The position numbers and the translations under genes were made by a program. A DNA stretch of 64,000 nt from [Clostridium] asparagiforme DSM 15981. GTDB lineage: Bacteria > Bacillota > Clostridia > Lachnospirales > Lachnospiraceae. Below are positions 23,414-32,330 of the stretch, piece after piece (positions within the stretch are counted from its first letter, which is position 1; every line of letters starts with the position of its first letter). The stretch spans positions 2,976,001 to 3,040,000 of the forward strand of contig CP102272.1 of NCBI GenBank assembly GCA_025149125.1, in the 5' to 3' direction. The notes below the pieces were generated by a model. That model was not told the origin of the DNA. It saw nothing but the letters and a program-made list of their open reading frames with translations, and did no database searches.

Positions 23414-24329
23414 GCGCCTGCGGCCGGTGCTGCTGTTCGGCGGCACCACGGAAGGGCGGGAGCTGGCGGCCCGCCTGGCGGGCAGAGGGCAGCGGACGAT
23501 CCTCTGCGTGGCCACGGACTATGGCCGGGAGGTGCTGGAGCCGGAGCTTTTAGCCAATTTTTGCCTGGACGTGCGGATCGGGCGGATGGACGCGGAGGAG
23601 ATGCGCCGTCTGATTCTGGAGGAAGAGCCGGGCCTGGTGGTGGACGCCACCCACCCGTACGCGGATCAGGTGACCCGGAATGTGCGGGAAGCCTGCGAAA
23701 AGACCGGCCGGGAATACCTGCGGTGTCTGCGCCCGGCGTCTGGGCTGGAATGCCTTGAGGGCATGCGACCGCCGTCCGGGGAGGAATGCTTCCGGGATCT
23801 GCGTCCGCTGTCCGACCGGGAATGCTTGGGGAAGCTGCACACCCCCTCCGGCCCGGAGTATGGGGGTGGCGGCATGGTGCGGGTGCCCTCGGTGCAGGCG
23901 GCCGTGGAATGGCTGGCGTCCCGGGAGGGGAATATTCTGGTTACCACCGGCAGCAAGGAATTGGCCGCTTTCTCACAACTTCCGGATTTCGCCACACGGG
24001 TTTACGCCCGGGTGCTGCCCACGCTGCCGTCCCTTAGGGCGTGTCTGGACCAGGGGCTTCCCGGCCGCCATATCATCGCGATGCAGGGACCGTTTTCCAG
24101 GGAGACCAACCGGTCCCAGCTGGCGGAATTCAACTGCCGTTTTCTCGTGACAAAGGATGCGGGGGACAACGGCGGTTTTCGGGAAAAGGTGCGGGCCGCC
24201 GGGGAGGCGGGGGCGGTGGCTCTGGTCATCGACCGGCCGGAGACGGAGCGCGGACTGAGCGAGGCACAGGGTTTGAGCGCGGACCAGGTGATGGAGCGCT
24301 ATGAACAGTGGAGGAGACAGCATGTGTGA
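23397..24329 (+). CDS. cbiJ: Precorrin-6A/cobalt-precorrin-6A reductase, with an internal tandem-repeat insertion
   Basis: A 310-residue CbiJ/CobK reductase. The nucleotide-binding N-terminus is VLLFGGTTEGRELAARL (about 11-27), then VVDATHPYADQVTRN (about 82-96), and a C-terminal MQGPFSRETN and LVTKDAGDNGGFREK. The protein is longer than the usual 250-260 residues because of an insertion at about residues 111-155 composed of a repeated 12-residue unit (consensus LRPxSGxECLxx). The core motifs flanking it are intact, so the enzyme is probably active. It overlaps both neighbours. Confidence 0.92.
   Translation: MGSAVERLRPVLLFGGTTEGRELAARLAGRGQRTILCVATDYGREVLEPELLANFCLDVRIGRMDAEEMRRLILEEEPGLVVDATHPYADQVTRNVREACEKTGREYLRCLRPASGLECLEGMRPPSGEECFRDLRPLSDRECLGKLHTPSGPEYGGGGMVRVPSVQAAVEWLASREGNILVTTGSKELAAFSQLPDFATRVYARVLPTLPSLRACLDQGLPGRHIIAMQGPFSRETNRSQLAEFNCRFLVTKDAGDNGGFREKVRAAGEAGAVALVIDRPETERGLSEAQGLSADQVMERYEQWRRQHV
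23727..23861 (+). repeat. 36-bp in-frame tandem repeat inside cbiJ (3.75 units)
   Basis: Units at 23727-23762, 23763-23798, 23799-23834 and a partial unit at 23835-23861. Each encodes 12 residues beginning Leu/Met-Arg (His in the last) and containing Pro-x-Ser. Units are diverged but keep phase exactly. Confidence 0.85.
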
Positions 24330-25590
24330 TAAGAGAATTTCGATTGTGGGCGCGGGAATGGGCACAGCGGACCAGCTCACGGGCCTGGGAAGCCGCCGCC
24401 TGCGGGAGGCGCAGGTGGTTGTGGGCGCGCCCCGGCTGACAGAGGGACTTTCAGGGGAGCTCGCCGGCCATGCGGTCCTGGCCACCCACCGCACCGGTGA
24501 GATCGTGGAATTTTTGAAGAATGAAAAATGGACCCGGGCGGTATTTCTGGTGTCCGGGGACACAGGATTTTACAGCGCAGCCTCCGGGGCGGCCGCAGCG
24601 TTTGAAAAACAGGGCTGGGAGACTGAGCTGGTGCCCGGAATTTCCAGCATGTCCTGGTTTGCAGCCAGACTTGGGAAAAAATGGCAGAACATGGCGGTTC
24701 TCAGCTGCCACGGCAGGGATGTGGACCCGGCGGACTGGGTCCGCAGCCATGGGGAGAGCTTTTTACTTCTGGGCGGGAAAATCGGTGTGCGGGAGCTGTG
24801 TGCCGCCCTGTTGGAGGGCGGACTTTCGGACTGCCGTCTCTGGGTCGGGGAAAATCTCGCCGCAGCGGGGGAGCGGATCGAGGCGGGAAGCCCGGAGCAG
24901 ATTTTATTGAGCGATACAAACCGGCCGTTCGGCAGCCTGTGCTGCGCGATGGCGGAGAATGCCCGGGCGGTTAACACAGCGTTCAGCTCCTTCGGCCTTC
25001 CCGACAGCGCGTTTGTCCGCGGAAAGGTTCCCATGACCAAGTCCGAAGTGCGGGCCCTCTCCCTGACAAAGCTGGGGCTGCGGCCGGGAGCGGTGTGTTT
25101 TGACGTGGGTTCCGGCACCGGCTCGGTGTCCGTGGAAATGGGTCTGGCCCTGAAATCCTGGGGCGCGGGCGCGGTCTATGCGGTGGAGAAAAAGGAGGAG
25201 GCCCTGGAGCTCACAAGAATTAACGGGGAGCGGTTTCTGGGAAACTGGAAGGGATTCCATGTGGTGCCCGGTAGCGCGCCGGAGGCATTTGCCGGCTTGC
25301 CGGCTCCCACGCATGTGTTTGTGGGCGGAAGCGGGGGAGCGCTCCTTCCGGTGGTGGAGCAGGTACTGGAGAAAGCGCCCGGGGCCAGAATCGTGGTCAA
25401 CGCCGTCACGCCGGAGACGGTGGCGGAGCTTTTGCAGTGCCGGAAACGTTTCCGGTTCGCGGTCTGGGAGATGGTTCAGGTCCGCGTGGATACGTTCCGC
25501 GCAGCCGGGAATTACCATATGCCCTGCGCGGGCAACCCGGTTTGCATCGCGCTGATGCAGAACCCCCAGCGCGGGGAGGACGGGCTGTGA
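24322..25590 (+). CDS. cbiET: Fused CbiE/CbiT cobalt-precorrin-6B C5,C15-methyltransferase (decarboxylating)
   Basis: A 422-residue fusion equivalent to CobL. The N-terminal CbiE domain is a tetrapyrrole methylase (ISIVGAGMGTADQLT at about 7-21; FLVSGDTGFYSAA near 75). The C-terminal CbiT domain, from about residue 230, is a Rossmann methyltransferase with VCFDVGSGTGSVSVEM. Together they methylate C5 and C15 and decarboxylate the C12 acetate. The ATG at 24322 follows GGAGGAG by 5 nt and overlaps cbiJ by 8 bp. The start at 24301 is unlikely. Confidence 0.95.
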   Translation: MCDKRISIVGAGMGTADQLTGLGSRRLREAQVVVGAPRLTEGLSGELAGHAVLATHRTGEIVEFLKNEKWTRAVFLVSGDTGFYSAASGAAAAFEKQGWETELVPGISSMSWFAARLGKKWQNMAVLSCHGRDVDPADWVRSHGESFLLLGGKIGVRELCAALLEGGLSDCRLWVGENLAAAGERIEAGSPEQILLSDTNRPFGSLCCAMAENARAVNTAFSSFGLPDSAFVRGKVPMTKSEVRALSLTKLGLRPGAVCFDVGSGTGSVSVEMGLALKSWGAGAVYAVEKKEEALELTRINGERFLGNWKGFHVVPGSAPEAFAGLPAPTHVFVGGSGGALLPVVEQVLEKAPGARIVVNAVTPETVAELLQCRKRFRFAVWEMVQVRVDTFRAAGNYHMPCAGNPVCIALMQNPQRGEDGL

Positions 25591-27101
25591 GAGGCGTGCT
25601 GATCGCCGCGCCCTCCAGCGGCAGCGGCAAGACGGTGGCGGTCATGGGGCTTCTGGCGGTCCTGAAGCAGAAGGGCGTGGGCCTGGCGGCGTTTAAGTGC
25701 GGGCCGGATTACATCGATCCGCTGTTTCACCGGAAGGTTCTGGAGGTGGAGAGCTGCAATCTGGACAGCTTTTTTCTGCCCGCGGACCAGGTGAGAGCTC
25801 TGGCGGAGCGGACGCTGGCTGAGACCGCCGGGCCGGAGGGCTTCGGAGTGGTGGAAGGCGTGATGGGGTATTTCGACGGTCTTGGGGGCGTCTCGGCCCG
25901 GGGAAGCTCCTGGGAGATAGCGCAGATTCTGGGGCTTCCGGCCATTCTGGTGGTGGACGGGCGGGGCGCCAGCTTATCCCTGGCGGCTCTGATCCAAGGC
26001 TTTTTGAACTACGCTCCGGCGGATCAAACGGGCCGGGGAAACCGCATTGCCGGAGTGATTTTCAACCGCGTGGGCGGCGGGATGTATGACGTGTTAAAGA
26101 AGACCATTGAGGCGGAACTGCCGGTCAAATGCCTGGGATATATACCGAAAATGGATTGGCTGAACATTGAGAGCCGCCACCTGGGGCTGGTGCTGCCCGA
26201 TGAGATTGCGGATCTGAAGGGGCTGGTGAAGCGCCTGGGGAAGGAACTGGAGCGAACGCTGGACTGGGAAGGGATTCTGGCACTGGGAGCGGAGGAAAGG
26301 GCGGCTGATACAGGGGCCGGTTCCGGCTCTGAGAAGGCGGCTGAATCGCCGGAAGCGGTAAACTGCCGGAAAAATCCGTTTAATGCCTCACCCCGCGGAA
26401 ATGGGGCCGCCCGGCCTTCATTCCGCCTGGCAGTGGCCATGGACGAGGCGTTCTGCTTTTATTATCGGGAAAATCTGCGGGCGCTGGAGGATGCCGGGGC
26501 GCAGCTGTGTTATTTCAGTCCCATCCATGACTGCAAGCTGCCTGAACAGACGGACGGTCTGTTGTTGGGCGGCGGTTACCCGGAGCTGCACGCGGGGGAG
26601 CTGGCCGCGAATCAGGAGATGCGCGAATGCATCCGCCGGGCGGCGGAGGACGGTATGCCGATTCTGGCCGAGTGCGGCGGGTATCTGTATCTTCTGGACG
26701 AGCTGGAGGGGGCCGACGGAGCGGTTTATCCCATGGCCGGGGTATTTGAAGGGACCGGACAGCGGGAAGACAAGCTGAGGCAGTTCGGTTATATCACGGT
26801 TTCCTCCGGGCGGGACGGGCTTTATCTGAAGCAAGGGGAAACGGTCCGCGCCCACGAGTTCCACTACTGGCATTGCACCCGGGACAGTGAGCGTTCGGTG
26901 ATGAGGGCGGTCAAGCCCACGGGCCGTAGGAGCTGGCCGGCCATGCGGGAGAAAAAGCGGGTGCTGGCGGGATTTCCCCATCTGTATTACCCCTCCTGCC
27001 CGGAGTTTGTCCGGCGTTTTGGGGAGCAGTGCAGGCAGTATGATAATGAAAAAAACGGAAAGCTGGTAGAGAGAAATGCTGACATTGCAGAATGTGATTG
27101 A
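25587..27101 (+). CDS. cbiA: Cobyrinate a,c-diamide synthase
   Basis: A 504-residue CbiA/CobB that amidates the a and c side chains of cobyrinate using ATP and glutamine. The P-loop APSSGSGKT is at residues 8-16. The C-terminal class I glutamine amidotransferase domain has nucleophile C363 in LAECGGYLYL. Start is the GTG at 25587, overlapping the cbiET stop by 4 bp and 7 nt after GGGGAGGA. A region near residues 235-270 rich in Ala, Gly, Glu and Ser links the two domains and is poorly conserved. Confidence 0.94.
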   Translation: MRGVLIAAPSSGSGKTVAVMGLLAVLKQKGVGLAAFKCGPDYIDPLFHRKVLEVESCNLDSFFLPADQVRALAERTLAETAGPEGFGVVEGVMGYFDGLGGVSARGSSWEIAQILGLPAILVVDGRGASLSLAALIQGFLNYAPADQTGRGNRIAGVIFNRVGGGMYDVLKKTIEAELPVKCLGYIPKMDWLNIESRHLGLVLPDEIADLKGLVKRLGKELERTLDWEGILALGAEERAADTGAGSGSEKAAESPEAVNCRKNPFNASPRGNGAARPSFRLAVAMDEAFCFYYRENLRALEDAGAQLCYFSPIHDCKLPEQTDGLLLGGGYPELHAGELAANQEMRECIRRAAEDGMPILAECGGYLYLLDELEGADGAVYPMAGVFEGTGQREDKLRQFGYITVSSGRDGLYLKQGETVRAHEFHYWHCTRDSERSVMRAVKPTGRRSWPAMREKKRVLAGFPHLYYPSCPEFVRRFGEQCRQYDNEKNGKLVERNADIAECD

Positions 27102-28137
27102 TTCCATAAAAGAACCGGATCAGGAGGCGGCGGACCTGGCGCGGCGGCGCTGGGACAGTGTGGCGAAGCCGTTAAACAGCCTGGGCGCGCTGGAGCGGGA
27201 TCTGGTCCGCATTGCGGGGGTTCAGGGAACGCCCCGGATCTCCATCGGCAGCAAGGCCATTGTGGTCATGTGCGCGGACAATGGGATCGTGGAGGAAGGG
27301 GTGACTCAGACCGGGCAGGAGGTGACCGCCATCGTGGCGGAGCACATGGGGGACGGCACCTCCTGCGTCTGCCGGATGGCCGCGGTGGCCGGGGCAAAGG
27401 TGGTCCCTGTGGACATCGGCATCGCCGGGGAGACGTCCTCTCCCGGCATCCTACGGATGAAGGTAGCCTGCGGAACCCGCAATTTCCTGAAGGAACCGGC
27501 CATGAGCCGCCGGGAAACGGTACAGGCTCTGGAGACGGGGATCGCCGTGGCGGGGGAAATGAGCCGTCGGGGCTTTGCGCTTCTGGGATCCGGTGAGATG
27601 GGCATCGGAAACACCACAACCAGCAGCGCGGTGCTTTCAGTGCTTCTGGAGCAGCCGCCCAGCCGTGTGACCGGCCGGGGAGCCGGGCTGGACACAACCT
27701 CCTACCGCAGGAAAATTTCAGTGATCGAGGAGGGAATCCGCCTCCGCCGCCCGGATAAGGGGGATGGGATCGATGTTCTGAGCAAGGTGGGAGGACTGGA
27801 TCTGGCCGGGCTGGCAGGACTTTATCTGGGCTGCGCGTACTACGGGATTCCTGTGGTATTGGACGGGTTGATCTGCGCGGCGGCCGCGCTGGCGGCGGTG
27901 CGCATCTGCCCGGCTGTGGGCGGATACCTTCTGGCCTCCCACGTGTCCGCGGAACCGGCTGGGGCCATGGCTTTGGAGGCGCTGGGTCTGGAACCGGCCA
28001 TCAACGCCGGTATGTGCCTGGGCGAGGGCACCGGCGCGGCGGCGCTGTTTCCGCTGCTGGACATGGCCTTTGCGGTTTATGACGGGATGAGCACCTTCGG
28101 GGAGATGCAGGTGGAACAGTACCAGCCACTGAAATGA
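27076..28137 (+). CDS. cobT: Nicotinate-nucleotide:dimethylbenzimidazole phosphoribosyltransferase
   Basis: A 353-residue CobT, which makes the alpha-ribazole phosphate of the lower ligand. It contains KPLNSLGALERD (about 31-42), SGEMGIGNTTTSSA (about 173-186) and GMCLGEGTGAAA with catalytic E317, the same position number as in Salmonella CobT. It overlaps cbiA by 26 bp. No dimethylbenzimidazole synthesis genes (bluB or bza) are in the window, so the base it activates may be imported or different. Confidence 0.95.
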   Translation: MLTLQNVIDSIKEPDQEAADLARRRWDSVAKPLNSLGALERDLVRIAGVQGTPRISIGSKAIVVMCADNGIVEEGVTQTGQEVTAIVAEHMGDGTSCVCRMAAVAGAKVVPVDIGIAGETSSPGILRMKVACGTRNFLKEPAMSRRETVQALETGIAVAGEMSRRGFALLGSGEMGIGNTTTSSAVLSVLLEQPPSRVTGRGAGLDTTSYRRKISVIEEGIRLRRPDKGDGIDVLSKVGGLDLAGLAGLYLGCAYYGIPVVLDGLICAAAALAAVRICPAVGGYLLASHVSAEPAGAMALEALGLEPAINAGMCLGEGTGAAALFPLLDMAFAVYDGMSTFGEMQVEQYQPLK

Positions 28138-28233
28138 AGAAATATCCCGCGAGGCGTTTTTGCCGTTTCTGTGCATCGCGCATCGCGTTACTGGGAACGG
28201 AGTGAGCAATAACACAGAGAGGAACAGGAGTAC

Positions 28234-28809
28234 ATGATCACACTGGTGACTGGGGGCTGCGGAAGCGGAAAATCGGAGTATGCGGAGAATCTTTTGGCGG
28301 GCAGCGGCTGCCCCTGCAAATGGTATGTGGCCACCATGGAGGTCTGGGGGGATGAAGACCGGAGAAAGGTGGAGCGCCACCGGAAGCAGAGGGCCGGGAA
28401 GGGCTTTCACACGATCGAGCGCCCGAGAGGTCTGGAAGCGCTGCGGATTCCCGGCAGCCCGGAACAGACGGCGGTGCTTTTGGAATGCGTGTCCAATCTG
28501 GCCGCCAATGAGATGTTTGGCGGGGAAACGCTACCGGACTGCGGGCAGGAACGGGCGGTGACCGCCGGGGAGGCGGTGGTGGACGGGATCAGAAGCCTGG
28601 CCCGCCAGGCCGCAGAGCTGGTCGTCGTCACCAACGAGGTGGGACTTGACGGGATTTCCTATGAGGTAGAGACGATGGAGTATATCCGGCTGATGGGCAG
28701 GGTTAACCAACGCCTGGCAAAGCTTGCGGACCGGGTGGTGGAAGTGGTTTACGGCATTCCGGTGGTGCTTAAGGAAAACGGTGCAGCCGGGCAGGGAGGT
28801 GGGATATGA
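28234..28809 (+). CDS. cobU: Adenosylcobinamide kinase / adenosylcobinamide-phosphate guanylyltransferase
   Basis: A 191-residue CobU. The P-loop TGGCGSGKSEYAE is at residues 6-18. H49 in VERHRKQR aligns with the His that forms the guanylyl-enzyme intermediate, and VVVTNEVG and LMGRVNQRLAKLAD complete the family pattern. It phosphorylates adenosylcobinamide and attaches GMP. It follows cobT by 96 bp in which I see no clear signal, and overlaps cobS by 4 bp. Confidence 0.93.
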   Translation: MITLVTGGCGSGKSEYAENLLAGSGCPCKWYVATMEVWGDEDRRKVERHRKQRAGKGFHTIERPRGLEALRIPGSPEQTAVLLECVSNLAANEMFGGETLPDCGQERAVTAGEAVVDGIRSLARQAAELVVVTNEVGLDGISYEVETMEYIRLMGRVNQRLAKLADRVVEVVYGIPVVLKENGAAGQGGGI

Positions 28810-29591
28810 ACGGTTTGTATTCTCTTTTAATCGCTGTTTCCATGTACTCGAAATTCCCGGTTCCCACGGTCAACTGGACCAGGGAGCGCATGGGCTACGT
28901 GATGTGCTGGTTTCCGGTGGTGGGAGTGATCGAGGGGCTGGCGCTGTGGTTCTGGCAATGGGCGGGCGGGCGGCTTGGATTTACGGACGCGGGCAACGCT
29001 CTGGTGGCTGCGGCCCTGCCTCTGATCGTCACCGGGGGAATCCACATGGACGGATTTCTGGACACGATGGATGCCATCCACTCGTATGGGGATCGGGAGA
29101 AGAAGCTGGAGATTCTCAAGGATCCCCATGTGGGAGCCTTTGCGGTGATCGGCTGCGGGGGATATCTGCTCCTGTATGCGGCCGCAGCGTATGAGGTTAC
29201 GGTCCTGGGGCTTTGGCCGTTAGCGCTTCCGGTTTTTGTGATGGAGCGGGCGTTCAGCGGCTTGTCGGTGGTATTTTTTCCCTGCGCAAAAAAAAGCGGC
29301 CTGGCCGCAACCTTCTCGGATGGTGCCAAGCGCCGGGCGGCGGGAATCAGCCTGAGCCTTTGGCTGGCCGCGGCCCTGTGCCTTGGCGGCGCGGTGATTC
29401 CGGGCGGAAGCCCGGTTGTGGTGCTCGGTCTTTTGGCAGTGCAGCTATTGGTATTCGCCTATTACCGCCGGAGGTCGGCCGGGCAATTCGGAGGCATCAC
29501 CGGGGATCTGGCCGGGTATTTTCTGCAGGTTTGCGAGCTGGCGGGGTTGTTTTGGCTGGCGGTGGCCGGACACATGGGCTTTGCCGGATAG
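28806..29591 (+). CDS. cobS: Adenosylcobinamide-GDP ribazoletransferase (cobalamin synthase)
   Basis: A 261-residue polytopic membrane enzyme joining adenosylcobinamide-GDP to alpha-ribazole. The acidic metal-binding segment GGIHMDGFLDTMDAIHS lies near residues 78-94, followed by LKDPHVGAFAVIG. Several hydrophobic helices follow. Start overlaps cobU (4 bp). Confidence 0.94.
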   Translation: MNGLYSLLIAVSMYSKFPVPTVNWTRERMGYVMCWFPVVGVIEGLALWFWQWAGGRLGFTDAGNALVAAALPLIVTGGIHMDGFLDTMDAIHSYGDREKKLEILKDPHVGAFAVIGCGGYLLLYAAAAYEVTVLGLWPLALPVFVMERAFSGLSVVFFPCAKKSGLAATFSDGAKRRAAGISLSLWLAAALCLGGAVIPGGSPVVVLGLLAVQLLVFAYYRRRSAGQFGGITGDLAGYFLQVCELAGLFWLAVAGHMGFAG

Positions 29592-29633
29592 GGGACGGAG
29601 GAAAATGAAGATAATGGAAAAGGCGGAGATGAT

Positions 29634-30071
29634 ATGATTCTGGTGACAGGCGGTACAGCCCAGGGAAAGCGGGAGTTTGTGGAACGGGACTTGATTGGTG
29701 AACTGGCTGGCGAGAGGACCGGCGGAATGGCCGGTAGGCCGGCCGGCGGCCGGGCTGTGATATGGGTGGACGGTGCGGCCGCGGAGCCGGATTGTTTTTT
29801 GTCCGCGCCATTCTGCCATAACCTCCAGGCTTTTGTCCGCAGGATCGTGTCCGGGGAGATCGCGGTGGATCTGGTGGAGCTTACGGAATTGATGCAAAAG
29901 GCCCGTCCGGACCGCGTGATCGTCACCGATGAGATCGGCGGAGGCATCGTTCCGACAGACCCGCTGGAGCGGACCTGGCGGGAGGAGACGGGGCGGGTCT
30001 GCTGCCGCCTGGCGGCAGCGGCGGGGCAGGTCTGGCGGGTAAACTGCGGGCTGGGTCAGAGAATCAAATAG
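29634..30071 (+). CDS. Short CobU paralogue with a degenerate P-loop
   Basis: A 145-residue protein clearly related to CobU: it begins ILVTGGTAQGKREF and ends with VIVTDEIGGGIVP and a final arginine/lysine stretch as CobU does. It lacks the central region with the guanylylated His, and the residue after the P-loop Lys is Arg instead of Ser/Thr, so Mg-ATP binding is doubtful. It follows cobS by 42 bp. It may be a regulatory or structural partner of CobU or CobS, or a decaying duplicate; its open frame and preserved C-terminus argue against simple decay. Confidence 0.75.
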   Translation: MILVTGGTAQGKREFVERDLIGELAGERTGGMAGRPAGGRAVIWVDGAAAEPDCFLSAPFCHNLQAFVRRIVSGEIAVDLVELTELMQKARPDRVIVTDEIGGGIVPTDPLERTWREETGRVCCRLAAAAGQVWRVNCGLGQRIK

Positions 30072-30120
30072 CCGGACGCCCGGCGGCGATACAGAACAGA
30101 GGACGGGAGAGATTGACTGC

Positions 30121-31146
30121 ATGTTTGGACTGGAATCAGGTTGGTTTGGAATGTTTGTGTTTCACGGAGGCGCCCTGTTGGGGGGCTGCGCGCTGGACTG
30201 GCTGTTCGGCGACCCGCGCTGGCTGCCGCACCCGGTGCGGCTGATGGGGCGGATGATCGCCTGGCTGGAGGGACTGCTGCGGCCGCGGTTTTCGGGCCGG
30301 GAGCGGGCCGCGGGGTTGCTTCTTGCGGCCCTCATGTGCTGCTTCTGGACTGTGGTTCCCGGTCTGCTTCTTGCGGCCCTGGGCGGAGTTGCGCTGTATC
30401 TGCCGGGGCGGGCGGGCGCGTATTTTCTGCTGGCGGCGGAGAGTCTGATGTGTTACCAGCTTTTGGCCGCTAAGGACCTTTGCGCGGAGAGCATGAAGGT
30501 CTGCCGTTCCATGGAGAAGGGCGACGTGGAGGAGGCCAGGAGAAGCGTTTCCATGATTGTGGGCCGGGATACCGCGCCCCTGGACGGCAGCGGCATCCTG
30601 CGGGCGGCGGTGGAGACGGTGGCGGAAAACGCCTCCGACGGCGTGATCGCTCCCATGCTCTACATAGCTCTTCTGGGACCTGTGGGCGGCTATCTCTACA
30701 AAGCGGTGAACACGATGGATTCCATGGTAGGCTATAAAAACGATCGCTACCGGGAACTGGGACGGGCGGCGGCTAAATTGGACGATCTGGTCAACCTGGT
30801 ACCCTCCCGGCTCACCGGACTGCTGTTTTGCGCCTGCGCCGCGCTGCTCCCGGGATTTGACGGCCGGGGGGCATTGAAGGTGTTTTGCCGGGACCGGTTT
30901 AACCATGCCAGCCCCAATTCCGCGCAGTCCGAGGCGGCCTGCGCCGGAGCTTTGGGCCTGCGGCTTGCCGGGGATGCCTGGTATTTCGGCACGCTCTGTT
31001 CCAAGCCCTATATCGGGGATGACAGGAGAGCCATCGAGGCGGCGGACGTGCGCAGAATTAACCGGCTGATGTTTGGCGCGCAGCTGTTGTTCCTGGCGTT
31101 GTGGGCGGTAGTTCTGGCGCTGTGGGCGGCAGCGCTGATATTGTGA
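30121..31146 (+). CDS. cbiB: Adenosylcobinamide-phosphate synthase CbiB
   Basis: A 341-residue membrane protein that attaches aminopropanol phosphate to cobyric acid. Family features are LDWLFGDPRWLPHPVRLMG (about 26-44), VSMIVGRDTAPLDGSGI, ETVAENASDGVIAPM (about 167-190) and FNHASPNSAQSEAACAGAL (about 258-276). The C-terminal helix is made of a 7-residue repeat, and the stop codon falls inside a third unit of the underlying 21-bp DNA repeat, which continues past the stop. Confidence 0.93.
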   Translation: MFGLESGWFGMFVFHGGALLGGCALDWLFGDPRWLPHPVRLMGRMIAWLEGLLRPRFSGRERAAGLLLAALMCCFWTVVPGLLLAALGGVALYLPGRAGAYFLLAAESLMCYQLLAAKDLCAESMKVCRSMEKGDVEEARRSVSMIVGRDTAPLDGSGILRAAVETVAENASDGVIAPMLYIALLGPVGGYLYKAVNTMDSMVGYKNDRYRELGRAAAKLDDLVNLVPSRLTGLLFCACAALLPGFDGRGALKVFCRDRFNHASPNSAQSEAACAGALGLRLAGDAWYFGTLCSKPYIGDDRRAIEAADVRRINRLMFGAQLLFLALWAVVLALWAAALIL

Positions 31147-31173
31147 GCCGTAATCTTGGCGCTGTGGGCGGTA
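31094..31173 (+). repeat. 21-bp tandem repeat spanning the cbiB stop codon
   Basis: TGGCGYTGTGGGCGGYA occurs at 31094-31110, 31115-31131 and 31157-31173, with a degenerate unit around 31136-31152 that contains the TGA stop (31144-31146). All units share one reading frame (Leu-Ala-Leu-Trp-Ala-x-x). Confidence 0.8.
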
Positions 31174-31234
31174 CGCAGCCGCAGTTGGCGGAAATTCCCG
31201 CGCTGCGGGCAGTTTTGTGAAGGAGGATAGGACC

Positions 31235-32326
31235 ATGGAATATCAGCACGGAGGAGATATCTACAGCCAGGAGGTGGATCTGGATTTTTCGGCCAATTTA
31301 AACCCGTTTGGCCTGCCGGAGGCGGTGCGGCGGGCGGCGGCGGACAGCCTGGGGAACTGCACGGTCTATCCGGACAGCAGCAGCCGGAAGCTGACGGCTG
31401 CCCTGGCCGCGTATCACGGCGTGCCGCAGGAGCAGGTGATCTGTGGAAACGGGGCCGCGGACCTGATTTTCGGGCTGGCGCTGGCGCTTAAGCCGGAGCG
31501 CGCCCTGGTCACGGCCCCGGCCTTTTCCGAATACGAGCAGGCGTTGGCTAGCGTGGACTGCCGGGTGTCCTGGCTGGACCTGCGGGAGAAGGACGGGTTC
31601 CGGCTCACCCCTCGGGAGCTTTTGGAAAAGCTGTCCGGTGAGCCGCAGCTTCTGTTTCTCTGCAATCCCAACAATCCCACCGGCGTGTCCATCCCGCGGG
31701 AGGATATGGAGTGGGTGGCCGGGGTCTGCCGTAAACAGGGCGTCCGTCTGGTGGTGGACGAGTGTTTTTGTGATTTTCTGGACGCCCCGGGGGCCTGTTC
31801 TCTGATCCCGCTTTTGGAAAAATATCCCAATGTATTTGTGCTCAAGGCATTCACCAAGCTTTACGCTATGGCGGGGCTGCGTCTGGGTTACGGCCTCTGT
31901 GCCGACGGGGAACTGATGGAGCGGTTAAAGCAGGTGCGCCAGCCCTGGAGCGTTTCCAGCGTGGCCCAGGCGGCCGGGCTGGCGGCTCTTGGCGAGACCG
32001 GATATGTGCGCGCGTCCACAGAAGCCATTGCGCGGGAGCGCAGGTGGCTGACCGGGGAGCTGACCCGCCTTGGACTTACGGTGTACGGCTCGCAGGCCAA
32101 CTACATTTTTTTCCGCGATCCGGCCGGGGCGGACGGGTCCGCGCGGGGCAGGCTGTATGAAGCGCTTTTGGAGCGGCGCATTCTGATCCGCTCCTGCGCC
32201 AATTACCGGGGGCTGGATCACACCTATTACCGCGTCTGCGTCAGGCTGCATGAGGACAATGAAATTCTCATCCGGGAACTTAAGCGGATTCTGACGGGCA
32301 GAGATCATTTGGAAAGGCAGGAATAG
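31235..32326 (+). CDS. cobD: Threonine-phosphate decarboxylase-like aminotransferase (CobD/CobC)
   Basis: A 363-residue fold-type I PLP enzyme of the histidinol-phosphate aminotransferase group. It has [13 protein letters not shown] near the N-terminus, [15 protein letters not shown] (about 144-158) and the PLP lysine K208 in [14 protein letters not shown]. In this locus it should make (R)-1-amino-2-propanol phosphate from threonine phosphate for CbiB. Start is the ATG at 31235, 7 nt after AAGGAGGA; a GTG at 31217 is upstream of that site. Amidotransferase-like CobC roles are the alternative. Confidence 0.9.
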   Translation: MEYQHGGDIYSQEVDLDFSANLNPFGLPEAVRRAAADSLGNCTVYPDSSSRKLTAALAAYHGVPQEQVICGNGAADLIFGLALALKPERALVTAPAFSEYEQALASVDCRVSWLDLREKDGFRLTPRELLEKLSGEPQLLFLCNPNNPTGVSIPREDMEWVAGVCRKQGVRLVVDECFCDFLDAPGACSLIPLLEKYPNVFVLKAFTKLYAMAGLRLGYGLCADGELMERLKQVRQPWSVSSVAQAAGLAALGETGYVRASTEAIARERRWLTGELTRLGLTVYGSQANYIFFRDPAGADGSARGRLYEALLERRILIRSCANYRGLDHTYYRVCVRLHEDNEILIRELKRILTGRDHLERQE

Positions 32327-32330
32327 AACG

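Noticed and set aside
28125..28131. GCCACTG, the core of the B12 box of cobalamin riboswitches
   Set aside because: It is the end of the cobT coding sequence, and the surrounding riboswitch helices are not recognisable.
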